Source of the DNA: an uncultured Rhodospirillaceae bacterium
GTDB taxonomy: Bacteria > Pseudomonadota > Alphaproteobacteria > Rhodospirillales > Rhodospirillaceae
Length of the DNA stretch: 64,000 nt
Assembly (NCBI GenBank): GCA_943787205.1
Contig: CALSLN010000023.1
Location: forward strand, 44,394-108,393
Direction: 5' to 3'
A program made the translations under genes and the position numbers. Below the pieces are notes generated by a model, which saw only the letters and a program-made list of their open reading frames with translations, had not been told where the DNA came from and made no database searches. Within the stretch, counting starts at the first letter, position 1. Each line of letters begins with the position of its first letter. Of this stretch, positions 1 through 7,813 are shown piece by piece.

Positions 1-311
1 CTCTGGTGCCACCGCTGATCGGACCACTCGTTGTCGACTATTACGTCGTGCATAAAAAGCAATATAACACCAACGATCTCAAGCGGCTGCATACCTGGAA
101 CTGGGCAGCTGTCCTGTCCTACGCAATCGGCGCGTACGTTGCGTATGGCGTGACGTACGGCGTATTGGACTTACCAGAGATTCTTATTCCATCTCTTCTG
201 GGCTTGGTGGTTTCAATGGTTGCATATGCCATCATCTACTTTGTGGCTGCGGCGATGAACAAGAAGGTCGGCTACGCCAGCATTGCATCAGGTCAACCGC
301 CAGCAGAATAA
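1..311 (+). CDS. NCS1-family (cytosine/purine/allantoin-type) permease, C-terminal fragment
   Basis: This is the 3' end of a gene that begins before the window. About 102 residues are visible. They start with a helix ending in the sequence PLIGPLVVDYYVV, which resembles the conserved transmembrane segment of cytosine permease/CodB-type nucleobase transporters (a proline/glycine-rich helix followed by an acidic residue and an aromatic pair). Two further hydrophobic helices follow (about residues 33-55 and 60-83), then a short hydrophilic tail. It would sit in the inner membrane and import a nucleobase, hydantoin or similar small heterocycle by cation symport; that role comes from the family and the substrate cannot be told from this fragment. 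The next gene starts 68 bp downstream in the same direction. Confidence 0.72.
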   Translation, partial: LVPPLIGPLVVDYYVVHKKQYNTNDLKRLHTWNWAAVLSYAIGAYVAYGVTYGVLDLPEILIPSLLGLVVSMVAYAIIYFVAAAMNKKVGYASIASGQPPAE

Positions 312-378
312 GCGCAAGGCCTTGCGTGGTGTCGCTCATGTCGCTGAATTGAAGGCGAAGATAAGCAAGGATGTGTTT

Positions 379-1122
379 ATGCAAAGCTCCGTAAGCCAAT
401 GTGGTCCGGTGTCGCGACGCTCGGCGCTGATCTTGGCCGCAGGCAGTGTTGTTGCGAGCGCTAACCCGGTGTCGGCATTTTCGGTGCCATCGTTAGTTGA
501 TACAGCAAAGTCCGGCGTGCGGATGGTGGTTGTTCAGGCTTCTCAGGGCTCGGCGGGATTCTCAGATTTATCGAAGGCGTTGGAGTGGGCCGATCGACGA
601 GTCGGCGAATGCGATCTAATTTCCTGCCTGGGGTGGAATTTCGATGCCTCTCTCGCTGGCATGAATGATGTCGCCGATTGGGCACATCTAAAATCTAAGT
701 ATGTTGCCGTGGCGGGGAAACAACCAAGGCTGCTTGGCCCGAATGGTGAGTGTGACGCTTATGAGTCTTCCAACGGCGCTAGGGTCTTTGTGACCGATTT
801 AGGGACGGTTACTGTTGGTGCTCATCGGTCAAACACCAATGACGGTGCCGGTTCTAGCCAATTTAGCACGGACATTATTATTGATGACGGCGCTGATTAC
901 AGTCAGGCCACAGGGGCTTTCGTTGCTGCGCTATCGCCATCTGTGGCTGGTCTCCGACGGGGTGCCGTTATCTACGGTCCAGATTCGGAGTCATTGACCC
1001 AGGCGACAGGTGAGTGGGGGTATGGCGTCGTCGCGACACTAAATTTATCAGCTCTAAGGCGTGATCGCATGCAGCACGCTCGAAGCCCTGACCACCGTCT
1101 TCTCAAGAAAAGGATATCCTAA
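379..1122 (+). CDS. Tat-exported protein of unknown function, possible degenerate nitrilase-like fold
   Basis: The protein has 247 residues. I chose the ATG at 379 because an AAGGA-type ribosome binding site lies just upstream and the N-terminus then reads as a twin-arginine signal: SRRSALILAAG at about residues 12-22, followed by an Ala-rich hydrophobic stretch and a likely cleavage near VSA. The mature part has alternating beta/alpha character (RMVVVQASQG, CDLISCLGWN, ARVFVTDLGTVTVG). The order of these segments is loosely reminiscent of carbon-nitrogen hydrolases (nitrilases), but I see no convincing Glu-Lys-Cys catalytic triad. Function is unknown and the nitrilase link is a weak inference. 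Its stop codon overlaps the start of the alpha/beta hydrolase (TAATG), so the two are probably translated together. Confidence 0.6.
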   Translation: MQSSVSQCGPVSRRSALILAAGSVVASANPVSAFSVPSLVDTAKSGVRMVVVQASQGSAGFSDLSKALEWADRRVGECDLISCLGWNFDASLAGMNDVADWAHLKSKYVAVAGKQPRLLGPNGECDAYESSNGARVFVTDLGTVTVGAHRSNTNDGAGSSQFSTDIIIDDGADYSQATGAFVAALSPSVAGLRRGAVIYGPDSESLTQATGEWGYGVVATLNLSALRRDRMQHARSPDHRLLKKRIS

Positions 1123-2054
1123 TGCGGATGTATGGTCTTGCTGCTGGAGTTGTCGTCCTTGCGTTCGTCACGTTCAGCGCTAGCGCTGAGGACCGAGAGC
1201 ATGGCGCGCTTGCGACGGTTCCCGAGCGGCTTAAAGGACTTACGCGGGGTGTCTATGCGGATGCGTCGACGGGGCAAGTTCATTTTCAAGTCTCAGAGCC
1301 TAATGACAAAGCCGACAAGACGCCGTTCGTTATTTTTCATCCAAACCCATACTCAGGTCTCTACTTCTCTTATCTGCTCGAGGAGTTGGGGAATGATCGT
1401 GCCGCCTTGGCGCCTGATACCCCAGGCTACGGTAATTCAACCAAACCAAAAGCTCCTCTGACGATGGCAGAACTGGGTGAGGTTATGGCGATGGCTCTTG
1501 AGAATTTAGGCTACGGCCCGGGGGGCAAGGGTAAGGTGGACGTTTCTGGCTACCACACGGGAGCCTACATCGCGACAGAGCTTGCAGCCGCGCGACCGGA
1601 CCTTGTGCGACGGGTCGTCCTCATTGGCGTGCCATTTTGGCAGGGTGAAGAGCTTGAAAAGCAGCGTGTGGAACTCACGAAGCCAAAACCGATTGATGAG
1701 GCTGGCGCACTGGTAGAGGAGAAGTGGCGATTTGCGGTTATGGGCCGTAATCCATTGATTCCGCTGGACCGTGCCTTTGATCTCTTTATCGAATCGTTAC
1801 AGAGTGGCTCTGATGTTGCATGGGCGTACAACGCTGTCCTCGGTTTTGATGCAGAGTCTCGTTTTGAAGATATCACCCAGCCAGTTCTTCTTCTCAATAC
1901 GCACGGTGGTTTGAGAGAGGAAACGCGCGCTGTTCTTCCGCACCTTAGGAACGGACGCATTATAGAAGAGCCAGGCCTGACGCATGGTATATTTGATGTG
2001 GGCGCGCCAGTGCTTGGCCGGCACCTGAGATCCTTTCTTGATGCTGAACTTTGA
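1122..2054 (+). CDS. Secreted alpha/beta hydrolase-fold protein with His at the nucleophile position
   Basis: The protein has 310 residues. A signal peptide occupies about residues 1-22 (hydrophobic core, ending ASA), so it is probably periplasmic. The alpha/beta hydrolase landmarks are clear: the oxyanion-region FHPNPYSG (about 72-79), the DTPGYGNS loop (99-106), a helix, then the nucleophile elbow. In this family the elbow is normally G-x-S-x-G (Ser, or Asp in dehalogenases); here it reads G-Y-H-T-G (143-147), placing His145 where the nucleophile should be. A candidate acid/base histidine lies in LTHGIFD near the C-terminus. The same change is found in a second hydrolase at 38228-39061. Whether it is an active non-serine enzyme or a binding protein is unknown. 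It sits in a likely operon with the Tat protein upstream and the SpoIIAA-like gene 9 bp downstream. Confidence 0.82.
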   Translation: MRMYGLAAGVVVLAFVTFSASAEDREHGALATVPERLKGLTRGVYADASTGQVHFQVSEPNDKADKTPFVIFHPNPYSGLYFSYLLEELGNDRAALAPDTPGYGNSTKPKAPLTMAELGEVMAMALENLGYGPGGKGKVDVSGYHTGAYIATELAAARPDLVRRVVLIGVPFWQGEELEKQRVELTKPKPIDEAGALVEEKWRFAVMGRNPLIPLDRAFDLFIESLQSGSDVAWAYNAVLGFDAESRFEDITQPVLLLNTHGGLREETRAVLPHLRNGRIIEEPGLTHGIFDVGAPVLGRHLRSFLDAEL

Positions 2055-2063
2055 AGAGGCGAA

Positions 2064-2423
2064 ATGTTAAAATTGCTTGATAGTAGTGGTGGCAACCTCG
2101 TTTGCTTTAAGGCTTCAGGGACACTTAACGAAGAAGACTATCGCGACGTTTTCGCAGTTGCGATGACAACGGTGCTAGACGCACATAACACGTTTCGTTT
2201 TTACGCTGATTTGTCTGAACTCGAAGAGTTGGATGAGACCAGTCAATGGGGTGACGGGGAACTCCTCGCTGCCAATCGCCAGAAATGTGAGAAGGCGGCT
2301 GTCGTTGGCGGGCCGTCATGGGCTGGCCTAGCTCTGATGCTCCGCGACTCGTTGCCAGAAGAGGCGTATGAGTTTTTTGTCGATGGGCGCCAGGAGCGCG
2401 CGTTGGCGTGGGTTCGTAACTAA
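2064..2423 (+). CDS. SpoIIAA-like / STAS-superfamily small protein
   Basis: The protein has 119 residues and no signal peptide or membrane helix, so it is cytoplasmic. The pattern (CFKASGTLNEEDYRD, RFYADLSELEEL, a basic KCEKAAVVGG strand, and a C-terminal YEFFVDGRQERALAWV) matches the SpoIIAA-like family of bacterial proteins related to STAS domains. That family has roles in binding and regulation, but most members are uncharacterised. It follows the alpha/beta hydrolase by 9 bp (an AGAGG-type ribosome binding site lies in the gap) and is probably the last gene of that operon. The region immediately downstream holds only a decayed gene fragment on the opposite strand. Confidence 0.7.
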   Translation: MLKLLDSSGGNLVCFKASGTLNEEDYRDVFAVAMTTVLDAHNTFRFYADLSELEELDETSQWGDGELLAANRQKCEKAAVVGGPSWAGLALMLRDSLPEEAYEFFVDGRQERALAWVRN

Positions 2424-2443
2424 TTTCACCGTGTCTGCTTAGG

Positions 2444-2596
2444 TCATGCCGTAAGGTTTCGGTCAAATTGTTGAGTCACCATTTGTAGCGAGCTGCCGTC
2501 CGGGTCAAAAAATTTTCCACCGGCTTTAGGCTTTAGATTTGTCACAGTGTCAAAAAGCATGGCCGCGCTCTCTTCGGGTGTGAGGGCCCCAGTGTT
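2444..2596 (-). pseudogene. Decayed 3' fragment of a short-chain dehydrogenase/reductase
   Basis: On the minus strand this stretch encodes about 50 residues ending at a TGA. It reads GALTPEESAAMLFDTVTNLK, then a GGKFFDPDGSSL motif, which is the characteristic C-terminal tail of one SDR subfamily (usually TPEESA..L...I..L.....G.F.DY.G..L.W). No SDR catalytic or cofactor-binding part precedes it: stop codons interrupt the same frame just upstream, around 2610-2620, and the Crp/Fnr gene ends at 2622. It is therefore a remnant of a deleted SDR gene that once lay between the Crp/Fnr gene and the SpoIIAA-like gene. Confidence 0.6.
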
Positions 2597-2621
2597 TTCC
2601 TTACAGTATCTGTGCCGCCAG

Positions 2622-3305
2622 TCAGTCTATGACGTCGGCTGCCATCCGCAATTCTTCTACGTTTAAGATTGCAACTTCATCCGTGCTTGGCAGCGCAACG
2701 CACCCGGACTCTTTGAGTTTAGTGAAGCACCGACTCACAGTCTCAATAGTTAATCCGAGGAAGTCGCCAATATCCTGTCGGCCCATAGGGAGGTGGACCA
2801 CCAACGTGGGCGTTGAGAAACCGCCTTGCCTGAATGATAGGTACAATAAGAACGATGCAATGCGGCTAACCGCGCTTTTCCGGCCGATGGTAAAAGTGAG
2901 CTCCATTGATCCACGCAGAAAACGCCAAGTTACCTCACTGAGGGCGCGCCAAACGTCTGGGTCGCGCGCTGCTTGGTCCTCCAAGACGGAATGATCTACG
3001 CGAAGAAGCGTGCACTTCGAGAGAGTCTCGGCACCTAAGCTGGCTGATTTTTCGAACGTGATACCGATAAAGTCACCGGGGAAAAGGAACGTCATAATCT
3101 GGCGGTCCCCGGAAACGCTATACCGGCTCAACACGAGCGTTCCTTCAGCAACGCAGTAGAGGTACTGAGCCGGATCGCCTTCGCTAAAAAGCGTCTCGTG
3201 CGCACCGACCTTTATCGTTTCACCTTGCTGCACTAAGTCTAGGAGAACAGACGGCGCCCTGAACAGGGGGTGCAGCGCCGAAGGGGTTGTTGGATTGCTC
3301 ATCAT
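2622..3305 (-). CDS. Crp/Fnr-family transcriptional regulator, lacking the FNR iron-sulfur cysteines
   Basis: The protein has 227 residues. The N-terminal cyclic-nucleotide-binding-like beta-barrel (about residues 25-120) contains the expected ETLFSEGDPAQYLYCVAEGT and LFPGDFIG segments. A dimerisation helix follows, and then a winged helix-turn-helix (about 170-205) whose recognition element, DFLGLTIETVSRCFTKLKES, matches the FNR/FixK signature. There is no N-terminal cysteine cluster, so it is not a classical oxygen-sensing [4Fe-4S] Fnr; it is closer to FixK/DnrD-type regulators, whose control is often at the level of expression. It lies only 7 bp downstream of the radical SAM gene on the same strand, so the two are probably co-transcribed. 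Confidence 0.9.
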   Translation of the reverse strand: MMSNPTTPSALHPLFRAPSVLLDLVQQGETIKVGAHETLFSEGDPAQYLYCVAEGTLVLSRYSVSGDRQIMTFLFPGDFIGITFEKSASLGAETLSKCTLLRVDHSVLEDQAARDPDVWRALSEVTWRFLRGSMELTFTIGRKSAVSRIASFLLYLSFRQGGFSTPTLVVHLPMGRQDIGDFLGLTIETVSRCFTKLKESGCVALPSTDEVAILNVEELRMAADVID

Positions 3306-3312
3306 GGATCAC

Positions 3313-4251
3313 CTACGAACATGCAGCACCGCCAAGAACGCAGAATCTAGCGCAATGCGGATGATTGAGGGAAACGTCATGGGTAGAGTCTTTTAGGGTT
3401 CGCCCAAGTTCAAATTCAGTGTCGTATGGAAGTAAGGTGCACGCAATAACTGATGGTGCTTCGGCTCCCTTGCGTTTGACGATCATGCGTGATGATGCGC
3501 ACATAATGCTGTCTGGGTGGACATCTAGTATGCCCCAACATTCGGTGGTGATTTCGGCCACATCCAGGGTTGCGTCCATTTCCGGGAATAAGACTAACTC
3601 TTCAGGGTTAAATGCATCAACTGACAAGCTTAAGGATGTGAAAAGCGCGGCGTAGCCATCTCTCGCTGACGATTCTGCCTCGTCAATAAATGTTCGACCG
3701 GCAATATGGATGTTGAAACCGTTTTCGCTTAACCACGACAGCCCGTCGAGTGCGGGTTGCCAATTTCGGGCACCTCTCTCTGCCTCGTGTCCGTCTTTCG
3801 TGTGATGGTCAAGGGATACGCGCATGGTCAGTTGATCTCCATAGCGCGAGCCAATGTCCTTTAGTTTATCTGCGGACTTAAGCATGGGTTTCATCGCGTT
3901 TGTGAGGGTCATGACTTTGAAGCCACGCTGAAGAGCGTCTTCAATCATTGTAAGGGCGTCTGGGTTCATGAACGGTTCTCCGCCCGTGAAGCCAATTTCA
4001 GTGGTCCCTAAGTTTTGCTCTTTTATTTCATCGAGATAGGTCGCGACTTCAGCGGCCGTCATATAGACAAGAGCATCGTTCTTTGGTGAAGACTCGATAT
4101 AGCAGTTACGGCACGTCAGGTTGCATAGGGTGCCTGTGTTGATCCAAAGGGTCTCCAGCCCATTTAACGTAACGGTCGCGCGCGCTTTGCCGTCTGCGGT
4201 GAGTGCGGGGTCCTGGAACTTCTCTGGTCGTAAAATAGCTGCAGCTTGCAT
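3313..4251 (-). CDS. Radical SAM protein with cysteine-rich C-terminus
   Basis: The protein has 312 residues. The radical SAM [4Fe-4S] motif CxxxCxxC is Cys43/Cys47/Cys50 (CNLTCRNC). It is followed by the glycine-rich FTGGEPF SAM-binding segment at about 89-95 and a partial TIM barrel. The C-terminus ends with a cluster of Cys and His (HPHCARFCVLGGAAC), suggesting auxiliary cluster ligation or peptide-modification features like those of SPASM/Twitch relatives. The substrate is unknown. Gene order (radical SAM then Crp/Fnr, 7 bp apart) suggests that the regulator and the enzyme are expressed together. The upstream region holds two inverted repeats that may be operator sites. Confidence 0.85.
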   Translation of the reverse strand: MQAAAILRPEKFQDPALTADGKARATVTLNGLETLWINTGTLCNLTCRNCYIESSPKNDALVYMTAAEVATYLDEIKEQNLGTTEIGFTGGEPFMNPDALTMIEDALQRGFKVMTLTNAMKPMLKSADKLKDIGSRYGDQLTMRVSLDHHTKDGHEAERGARNWQPALDGLSWLSENGFNIHIAGRTFIDEAESSARDGYAALFTSLSLSVDAFNPEELVLFPEMDATLDVAEITTECWGILDVHPDSIMCASSRMIVKRKGAEAPSVIACTLLPYDTEFELGRTLKDSTHDVSLNHPHCARFCVLGGAACS

Positions 4252-4400
4252 CGGTTTCTCCTAGATGTTCAGCCTATCCTACAGCCCGCCTTTTTGGTGC
4301 AAAATTTCAACGAAACCAGGGCCATCTCCTACGTAATGTCCGTCATATCGATTGTTACGCATTACAGCGAAAAGTAATGGCGTGTAGGGGGTCTCACAAC

Positions 4401-4416
4401 CAATCCGGTTGGATTG
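4401..4416. promoter_or_regulatory. Perfect inverted repeat, possible operator
   Basis: CAATCC and GGATTG are separated by GGTT, giving a perfect 16-bp dyad. It lies in the divergent intergenic region between the radical SAM gene and the small gene at 4511. It does not fit the Fnr/FixK consensus TTGAT-N4-ATCAA. The regulator that would bind it is unknown. Confidence 0.35.
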
Positions 4417-4430
4417 TTAGAAAGTGAAGA

Positions 4431-4457
4431 ATCGACTATGACTCTATGGGAGTCGAT
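4431..4457. promoter_or_regulatory. Inverted repeat upstream of a small gene
   Basis: ATCGACT (4431-4437) and AGTCGAT (4451-4457) form a perfect 7-bp dyad around a 13-base spacer. Nested GACTC/GAGTC arms (4440-4444 and 4450-4454) could form a competing smaller hairpin. It sits about 55-80 bp before the ATG at 4511, so it could act as an operator or as a leader RNA hairpin. The two GANTC pentamers are also the target type of the alphaproteobacterial CcrM methylase. Confidence 0.35.
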
Positions 4458-4510
4458 CATGGCCTCAGTTCAGATCGTCGGTATTCTGGGCTTAAGACGG
4501 AGACTCTGAG

Positions 4511-4759
4511 ATGTCTGAAGAAAAAGCGTCTATTCTTGTGATGAAAGCCGCAGGAGAGGTGCGTCGCGCGTCTGAGCTAGATAAGAAGCGGGCGGCGGAA
4601 CTTATTAGTGTGGCCGATTACCTTGAGAGTATGATTTTTGAGGATGAACTTCAAAAAGAAGTACTGGATGGTGATCTTGCAGCTGCCCCCGGGCGACAAT
4701 CCCAAGTGAGTGAAATTGAAAAACTGGTCACTCCATTCAAAGTTCGGTTAACCCGGTAA
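4511..4759 (+). CDS. Small hypothetical protein, helical
   Basis: The protein has 82 residues, and I do not recognise the family. It is highly charged, Lys/Glu/Ala-rich and predicted by eye to be almost wholly alpha-helical, with a leucine-containing stretch from about 15 to 55 that could form a coiled coil. It has no signal peptide, membrane segment or cysteines. The start is supported by a GAGACTC/GGAG-type purine stretch a few bases upstream. It precedes the three-PAS kinase gene in the same direction, but about 135 bp separates it from the likely kinase start, so shared transcription is possible and not assured. Confidence 0.6.
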   Translation: MSEEKASILVMKAAGEVRRASELDKKRAAELISVADYLESMIFEDELQKEVLDGDLAAAPGRQSQVSEIEKLVTPFKVRLTR

Positions 4760-4894
4760 ATTAGATATCAGTCGAATTTTCATGACACTTAGGGCTTTCG
4801 CTTTGATGCCAGTACGTCCTTTCACGAACAAGCTAATTTGGAAATGCGTGTGAGCGGGCCTGCCGCGAATACAAGGCAGGTCACAGGCGGACCG

Positions 4895-6757
4895 ATGCAG
4901 GCCGTGACGCGAGATATGGCTATCGACCTGGCCAACAGTTCTCCGGCTCACGTTCTGCTGCTCGATGTTGGCGGTATGATTTTCGATGTCAACGCCAGGT
5001 GTGAGAAACTACTAGGTCAATCGGCTGCGGAGCTACGAGGAAAAAAGCCCACGCATGTTTTTGACGCAATACTTGTTCGGGTTAGGGCTATTGGTTACGA
5101 GAGGGCGCGACGGGGCTTTCAATTGCAGCACGATGGTGCGTGGTTTGAAGCGCAAGTTTTCACCACGGAGCCGTCGAGTGACGATGATGATGGAAAATTC
5201 CTAGTTCTACGTGCCACAGACATCACGGATAGAAAGTCGGCTGAATTTCAGCTTCTCGAAAGTGAAGCACGCCTCGAAGAGGCGACGCGCATCGCGAGTA
5301 TGGGAACCTACAAACTTTACTGGGATACCTTTAAAGTTATCTGGTCTCATCAAATGTATGAGATACACGGTGTTGCGCCCGGCTCCATAGACCCATCGGC
5401 AATGGGCTATAATCACCTTATCCTTCCGGAAGACCTTCCAATTGTGAAGGCTACGATTAAAGACCTTGTATCCGGAAAAGAGATCACCGGTACAGAATAC
5501 CGCATTCTAATTGAGGGCGAGAAAATTCGGTGGGTCCGCCTTGAAGGGCGGGTCCTCTTTGATGTGGACGGTCGGCCTTATGCCTCTTTTGGAACGGTTC
5601 AGGATGTCACGGAGGCGAGGAATCGCGAGGAGACGTTACGTGACCTTGCAGCGCGCAATACCGTGCTTACTGAGGCTCTTCAGGCTTCACCAGTCGGTGT
5701 TGCAGTTCTCACGCCCGATCGTCCAAATTCAAATGTATTCTATGTTAACCCGGCATTGGAAGAGATTACGGGTTTTCGAAACGGCAGGTTGATCGGTCTG
5801 ACGCTTGAGAGCCTGCGGGGAGAAGAAACCGATCCAGAAATTTTTACGGCACTGATTGAAGCGATTCAAACCAGCCAATCTATTTCTTGTGAGCTGCAGC
5901 TCAGCCGTGAGGATGGTTCGACTTTTTTGAGCGAAGTTGAACTTGCTCCGGTCGTTGCCCCCGGTGGTAGCGGCGTTGTTGCTCACACCCTTATCGTCCG
6001 TGACGTCACGGACGACCGTCGTCGAACGGATGCGATGATGGACGCTCAGAAAATGGAAGCCCTAGGAAAACTTTCCGGTGGTGTGGCTCATGAAATTAAT
6101 AATCTACTGCAGCCCATCATAACGTTGTCTGATCTGGGTCGAGAAGCGTGCAAGGAAGACGATGAAAAGCTGCTTAAGTATTTTGACGTTATTACCGGGA
6201 GCGGAAGAAAAGCGCGGGAAGTCGTTCGTCAAATTCTCACATTCTCACGACAGGATGCACCCTTAATAGGGTCTCATAAAGTTGCGCCAATTGTTGAGGA
6301 CGCAGTGAAGCTTGCGAAAAGTGGGTTGTTGCCAGGTGTTGAATTAAAGACCCACGTGGAAATTGATGAGGCGCATGCGCTGGTAAATCCCACTCAAGTG
6401 TCTCAAGTGGTGATTAATCTGGTCAGGAATGCCAGCGATGCGATGGATGGCCAGGGCGCGATAAGCCTCGGTCTTGTCAGGCTGTCAGAATCTGACGCCA
6501 TTAAGGTTCACCTAAAGAGGCCAGATCGTGGGTGGCTGGCGCTGACGGTCTCAGATTCTGGGTGCGGCATTGATGATGAGAGCCGCGCTAGAATTTTCGA
6601 GCCCTTTTTTACAACTAAACCGGTCGGACAGGGCACAGGTTTAGGCCTATCAGTTGTTTACAGTATTGTTCTCGGGTGGGGTGGCGCGATCAATATCGAG
6701 AGCGAAGTTGATATGGGAACGACGGCAATGGTATATATTCCTGAGTTTATTGAATAA
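4895..6757 (+). CDS. Three-PAS soluble sensor histidine kinase
   Basis: The protein has about 620 residues from the ATG at 4895, chosen because AGGCGG lies 5 bases upstream; an in-frame ATG at 4844 and a TTG at 4838 are alternatives without a clear ribosome binding site. There is no transmembrane helix, so sensing is cytoplasmic. Three PAS domains lie at about residues 10-115, 130-245 (with PAC-like end FGTVQDVTE) and 260-375 (IVRDVTDD). Next comes the H-box [14 protein letters not shown] with phospho-accepting His399, and then a HATPase domain with an N-box ([11 protein letters not shown]), a G1 box (DSGCGID), an F-box ([20 protein letters not shown]) and a G2 box. The receiver-only gene follows 32 bp downstream and is the probable partner. 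Confidence 0.93.
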   Translation: MQAVTRDMAIDLANSSPAHVLLLDVGGMIFDVNARCEKLLGQSAAELRGKKPTHVFDAILVRVRAIGYERARRGFQLQHDGAWFEAQVFTTEPSSDDDDGKFLVLRATDITDRKSAEFQLLESEARLEEATRIASMGTYKLYWDTFKVIWSHQMYEIHGVAPGSIDPSAMGYNHLILPEDLPIVKATIKDLVSGKEITGTEYRILIEGEKIRWVRLEGRVLFDVDGRPYASFGTVQDVTEARNREETLRDLAARNTVLTEALQASPVGVAVLTPDRPNSNVFYVNPALEEITGFRNGRLIGLTLESLRGEETDPEIFTALIEAIQTSQSISCELQLSREDGSTFLSEVELAPVVAPGGSGVVAHTLIVRDVTDDRRRTDAMMDAQKMEALGKLSGGVAHEINNLLQPIITLSDLGREACKEDDEKLLKYFDVITGSGRKAREVVRQILTFSRQDAPLIGSHKVAPIVEDAVKLAKSGLLPGVELKTHVEIDEAHALVNPTQVSQVVINLVRNASDAMDGQGAISLGLVRLSESDAIKVHLKRPDRGWLALTVSDSGCGIDDESRARIFEPFFTTKPVGQGTGLGLSVVYSIVLGWGGAINIESEVDMGTTAMVYIPEFIE

Positions 6758-6789
6758 TAGCGCCGCAGAACCTGTAGGTAGACATCACC

Positions 6790-7185
6790 GTGAACGTTCT
6801 TTTGGTTGAAGACTTCCCTGAAGTTAGCCTCTCCGTTCGGGAGATTCTTTCTGGTGCAGGTCATTCCGTTGAGGATGCCACGAATGGCAAGGAGGCTCTA
6901 AAGAAGCTCTCCTCTTCATCGTTTGACCTCGTTGTAAGTGACATCTGGATGCCTGAAATGGATGGCATTGCGTTGTTGAAAGAGATTCGAGGGTCGGGCA
7001 ACGATATGCCTGTGGTCGTCATTTCAGGCGGTGCGCCAAATGCACCGCTAACTTATACAGCGCCTTTAGCACCTACCTTTGGCGCGAATGCGGTGATCTA
7101 TAAACCGTTTGAAAAAGAAGAGCTTCTTAAGACAATTGATGCCGTTATGGCAGGTGAAACAATTGCTCCAGGTGAGGCCATATAA
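6790..7185 (+). CDS. Single-domain response regulator (receiver only)
   Basis: The protein has 131 residues starting at a GTG. It is a stand-alone receiver domain: acidic pair E7/D8, phospho-acceptor Asp51 in VVSDIWMPEMDG, switch residue Ser at VVVISGG (about 80) and Lys at IYKPFEKEE (about 109). There is no output domain. It follows the PAS kinase by 32 bp, so the pair very likely forms a phosphorelay module. Because there is no DNA-binding domain, the signal must pass by protein-protein contact or by phosphotransfer to another protein such as a histidine phosphotransferase. Confidence 0.92.
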   Translation: MNVLLVEDFPEVSLSVREILSGAGHSVEDATNGKEALKKLSSSSFDLVVSDIWMPEMDGIALLKEIRGSGNDMPVVVISGGAPNAPLTYTAPLAPTFGANAVIYKPFEKEELLKTIDAVMAGETIAPGEAI

Positions 7186-7215
7186 GGCCGTCACTGGTTT
7201 TTGCGGCTTTGCTCT

Positions 7216-7650
7216 TTAGGCGCGAAGCAATTCTCGTAAGACTTTTTCCATATTAACAGCTAAAGCCCATCGATCTTGTTCTTCAAGTTTGTCGACGGCA
7301 CCTGCTAACGCTTGCAGCGGGTCCTTAACTAAGAGTTCTTCGCCAGTCTCGGTGAGCATAAGGCGATGGACACGGCGATCATTTTTATCGGCGACCCGCT
7401 CCAGGTAACCTTTGCGAACTAGGGCCGCGACGGTCTGTGAGGCTGTGCCCTTTGTTGTGCCTTGAAAATTAGCGAATCCAGTCACGGTCCGCCGATCAGT
7501 GGTGGTCTCTTTAAAATAGCGCAAAGCGGCCCACTGCGCCGGGTTGAGACCCGGCGTATAGCCAAGATTATAGCAAGCTTTGCCGACTTGCTCGATAAGT
7601 CGGGCTAGGCCGCGGGATGATAATTTTGGATCAGGACGCACAGTAGACAA
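7216..7650 (-). CDS. MarR-family transcriptional regulator
   Basis: The protein has 144 residues and begins at a TTG (7650); the GTG three codons later is an alternative, and no ATG is available nearby. It shows the MarR winged-helix layout: N-terminal dimerisation helices, a helix-turn-helix about residues 55-85 (TVTGFANFQGTTKGTASQTVAALVRKGYLERV), the wing with the conserved DKNDRRVHRLMLT signature (about 91-103), and C-terminal dimer helices. MarR proteins repress neighbouring genes and respond to small phenolic or lipophilic ligands. The gene is divergent from pyrD with a 163-bp space that contains an AT-rich dyad. The ligand and targets are not evident. Confidence 0.9.
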   Translation of the reverse strand: MSTVRPDPKLSSRGLARLIEQVGKACYNLGYTPGLNPAQWAALRYFKETTTDRRTVTGFANFQGTTKGTASQTVAALVRKGYLERVADKNDRRVHRLMLTETGEELLVKDPLQALAGAVDKLEEQDRWALAVNMEKVLRELLRA

Positions 7651-7713
7651 AACGCTTTGCTAAACCCCCAGGTAACGTGGCAACTATAACCTTAAGCCAC
7701 TACGCAGAAGAAC

Positions 7714-7731
7714 AAAAAACCCATGGTTTTT
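7714..7731. promoter_or_regulatory. Imperfect AT-rich palindrome between MarR gene and pyrD
   Basis: A CCATGG core at 7721-7726 is flanked by A and T runs (AAAAAA-C-CCATGG-TTTTT), giving a near-perfect palindrome with one extra C on the left. MarR proteins typically bind palindromes of this size near their own promoters, and this one is about 65 bp upstream of the MarR start. This is a positional inference only. Confidence 0.3.
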
Positions 7732-7813
7732 CTACTACTTATTCTAAATATGTTCCCGAGGAAGGACTGGAGCTCTAAAGCATTGGTCGATATTGAGCCC
7801 TGGGTAAGCGCAT

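Noticed and set aside
1565..2095. Minus-strand frame of 176 codons over the alpha/beta hydrolase
   Set aside because: Antisense shadow of an intact gene. No domain, signal or ribosome binding site was found, and composition is Ser/Arg/Pro-rich as in typical shadows.
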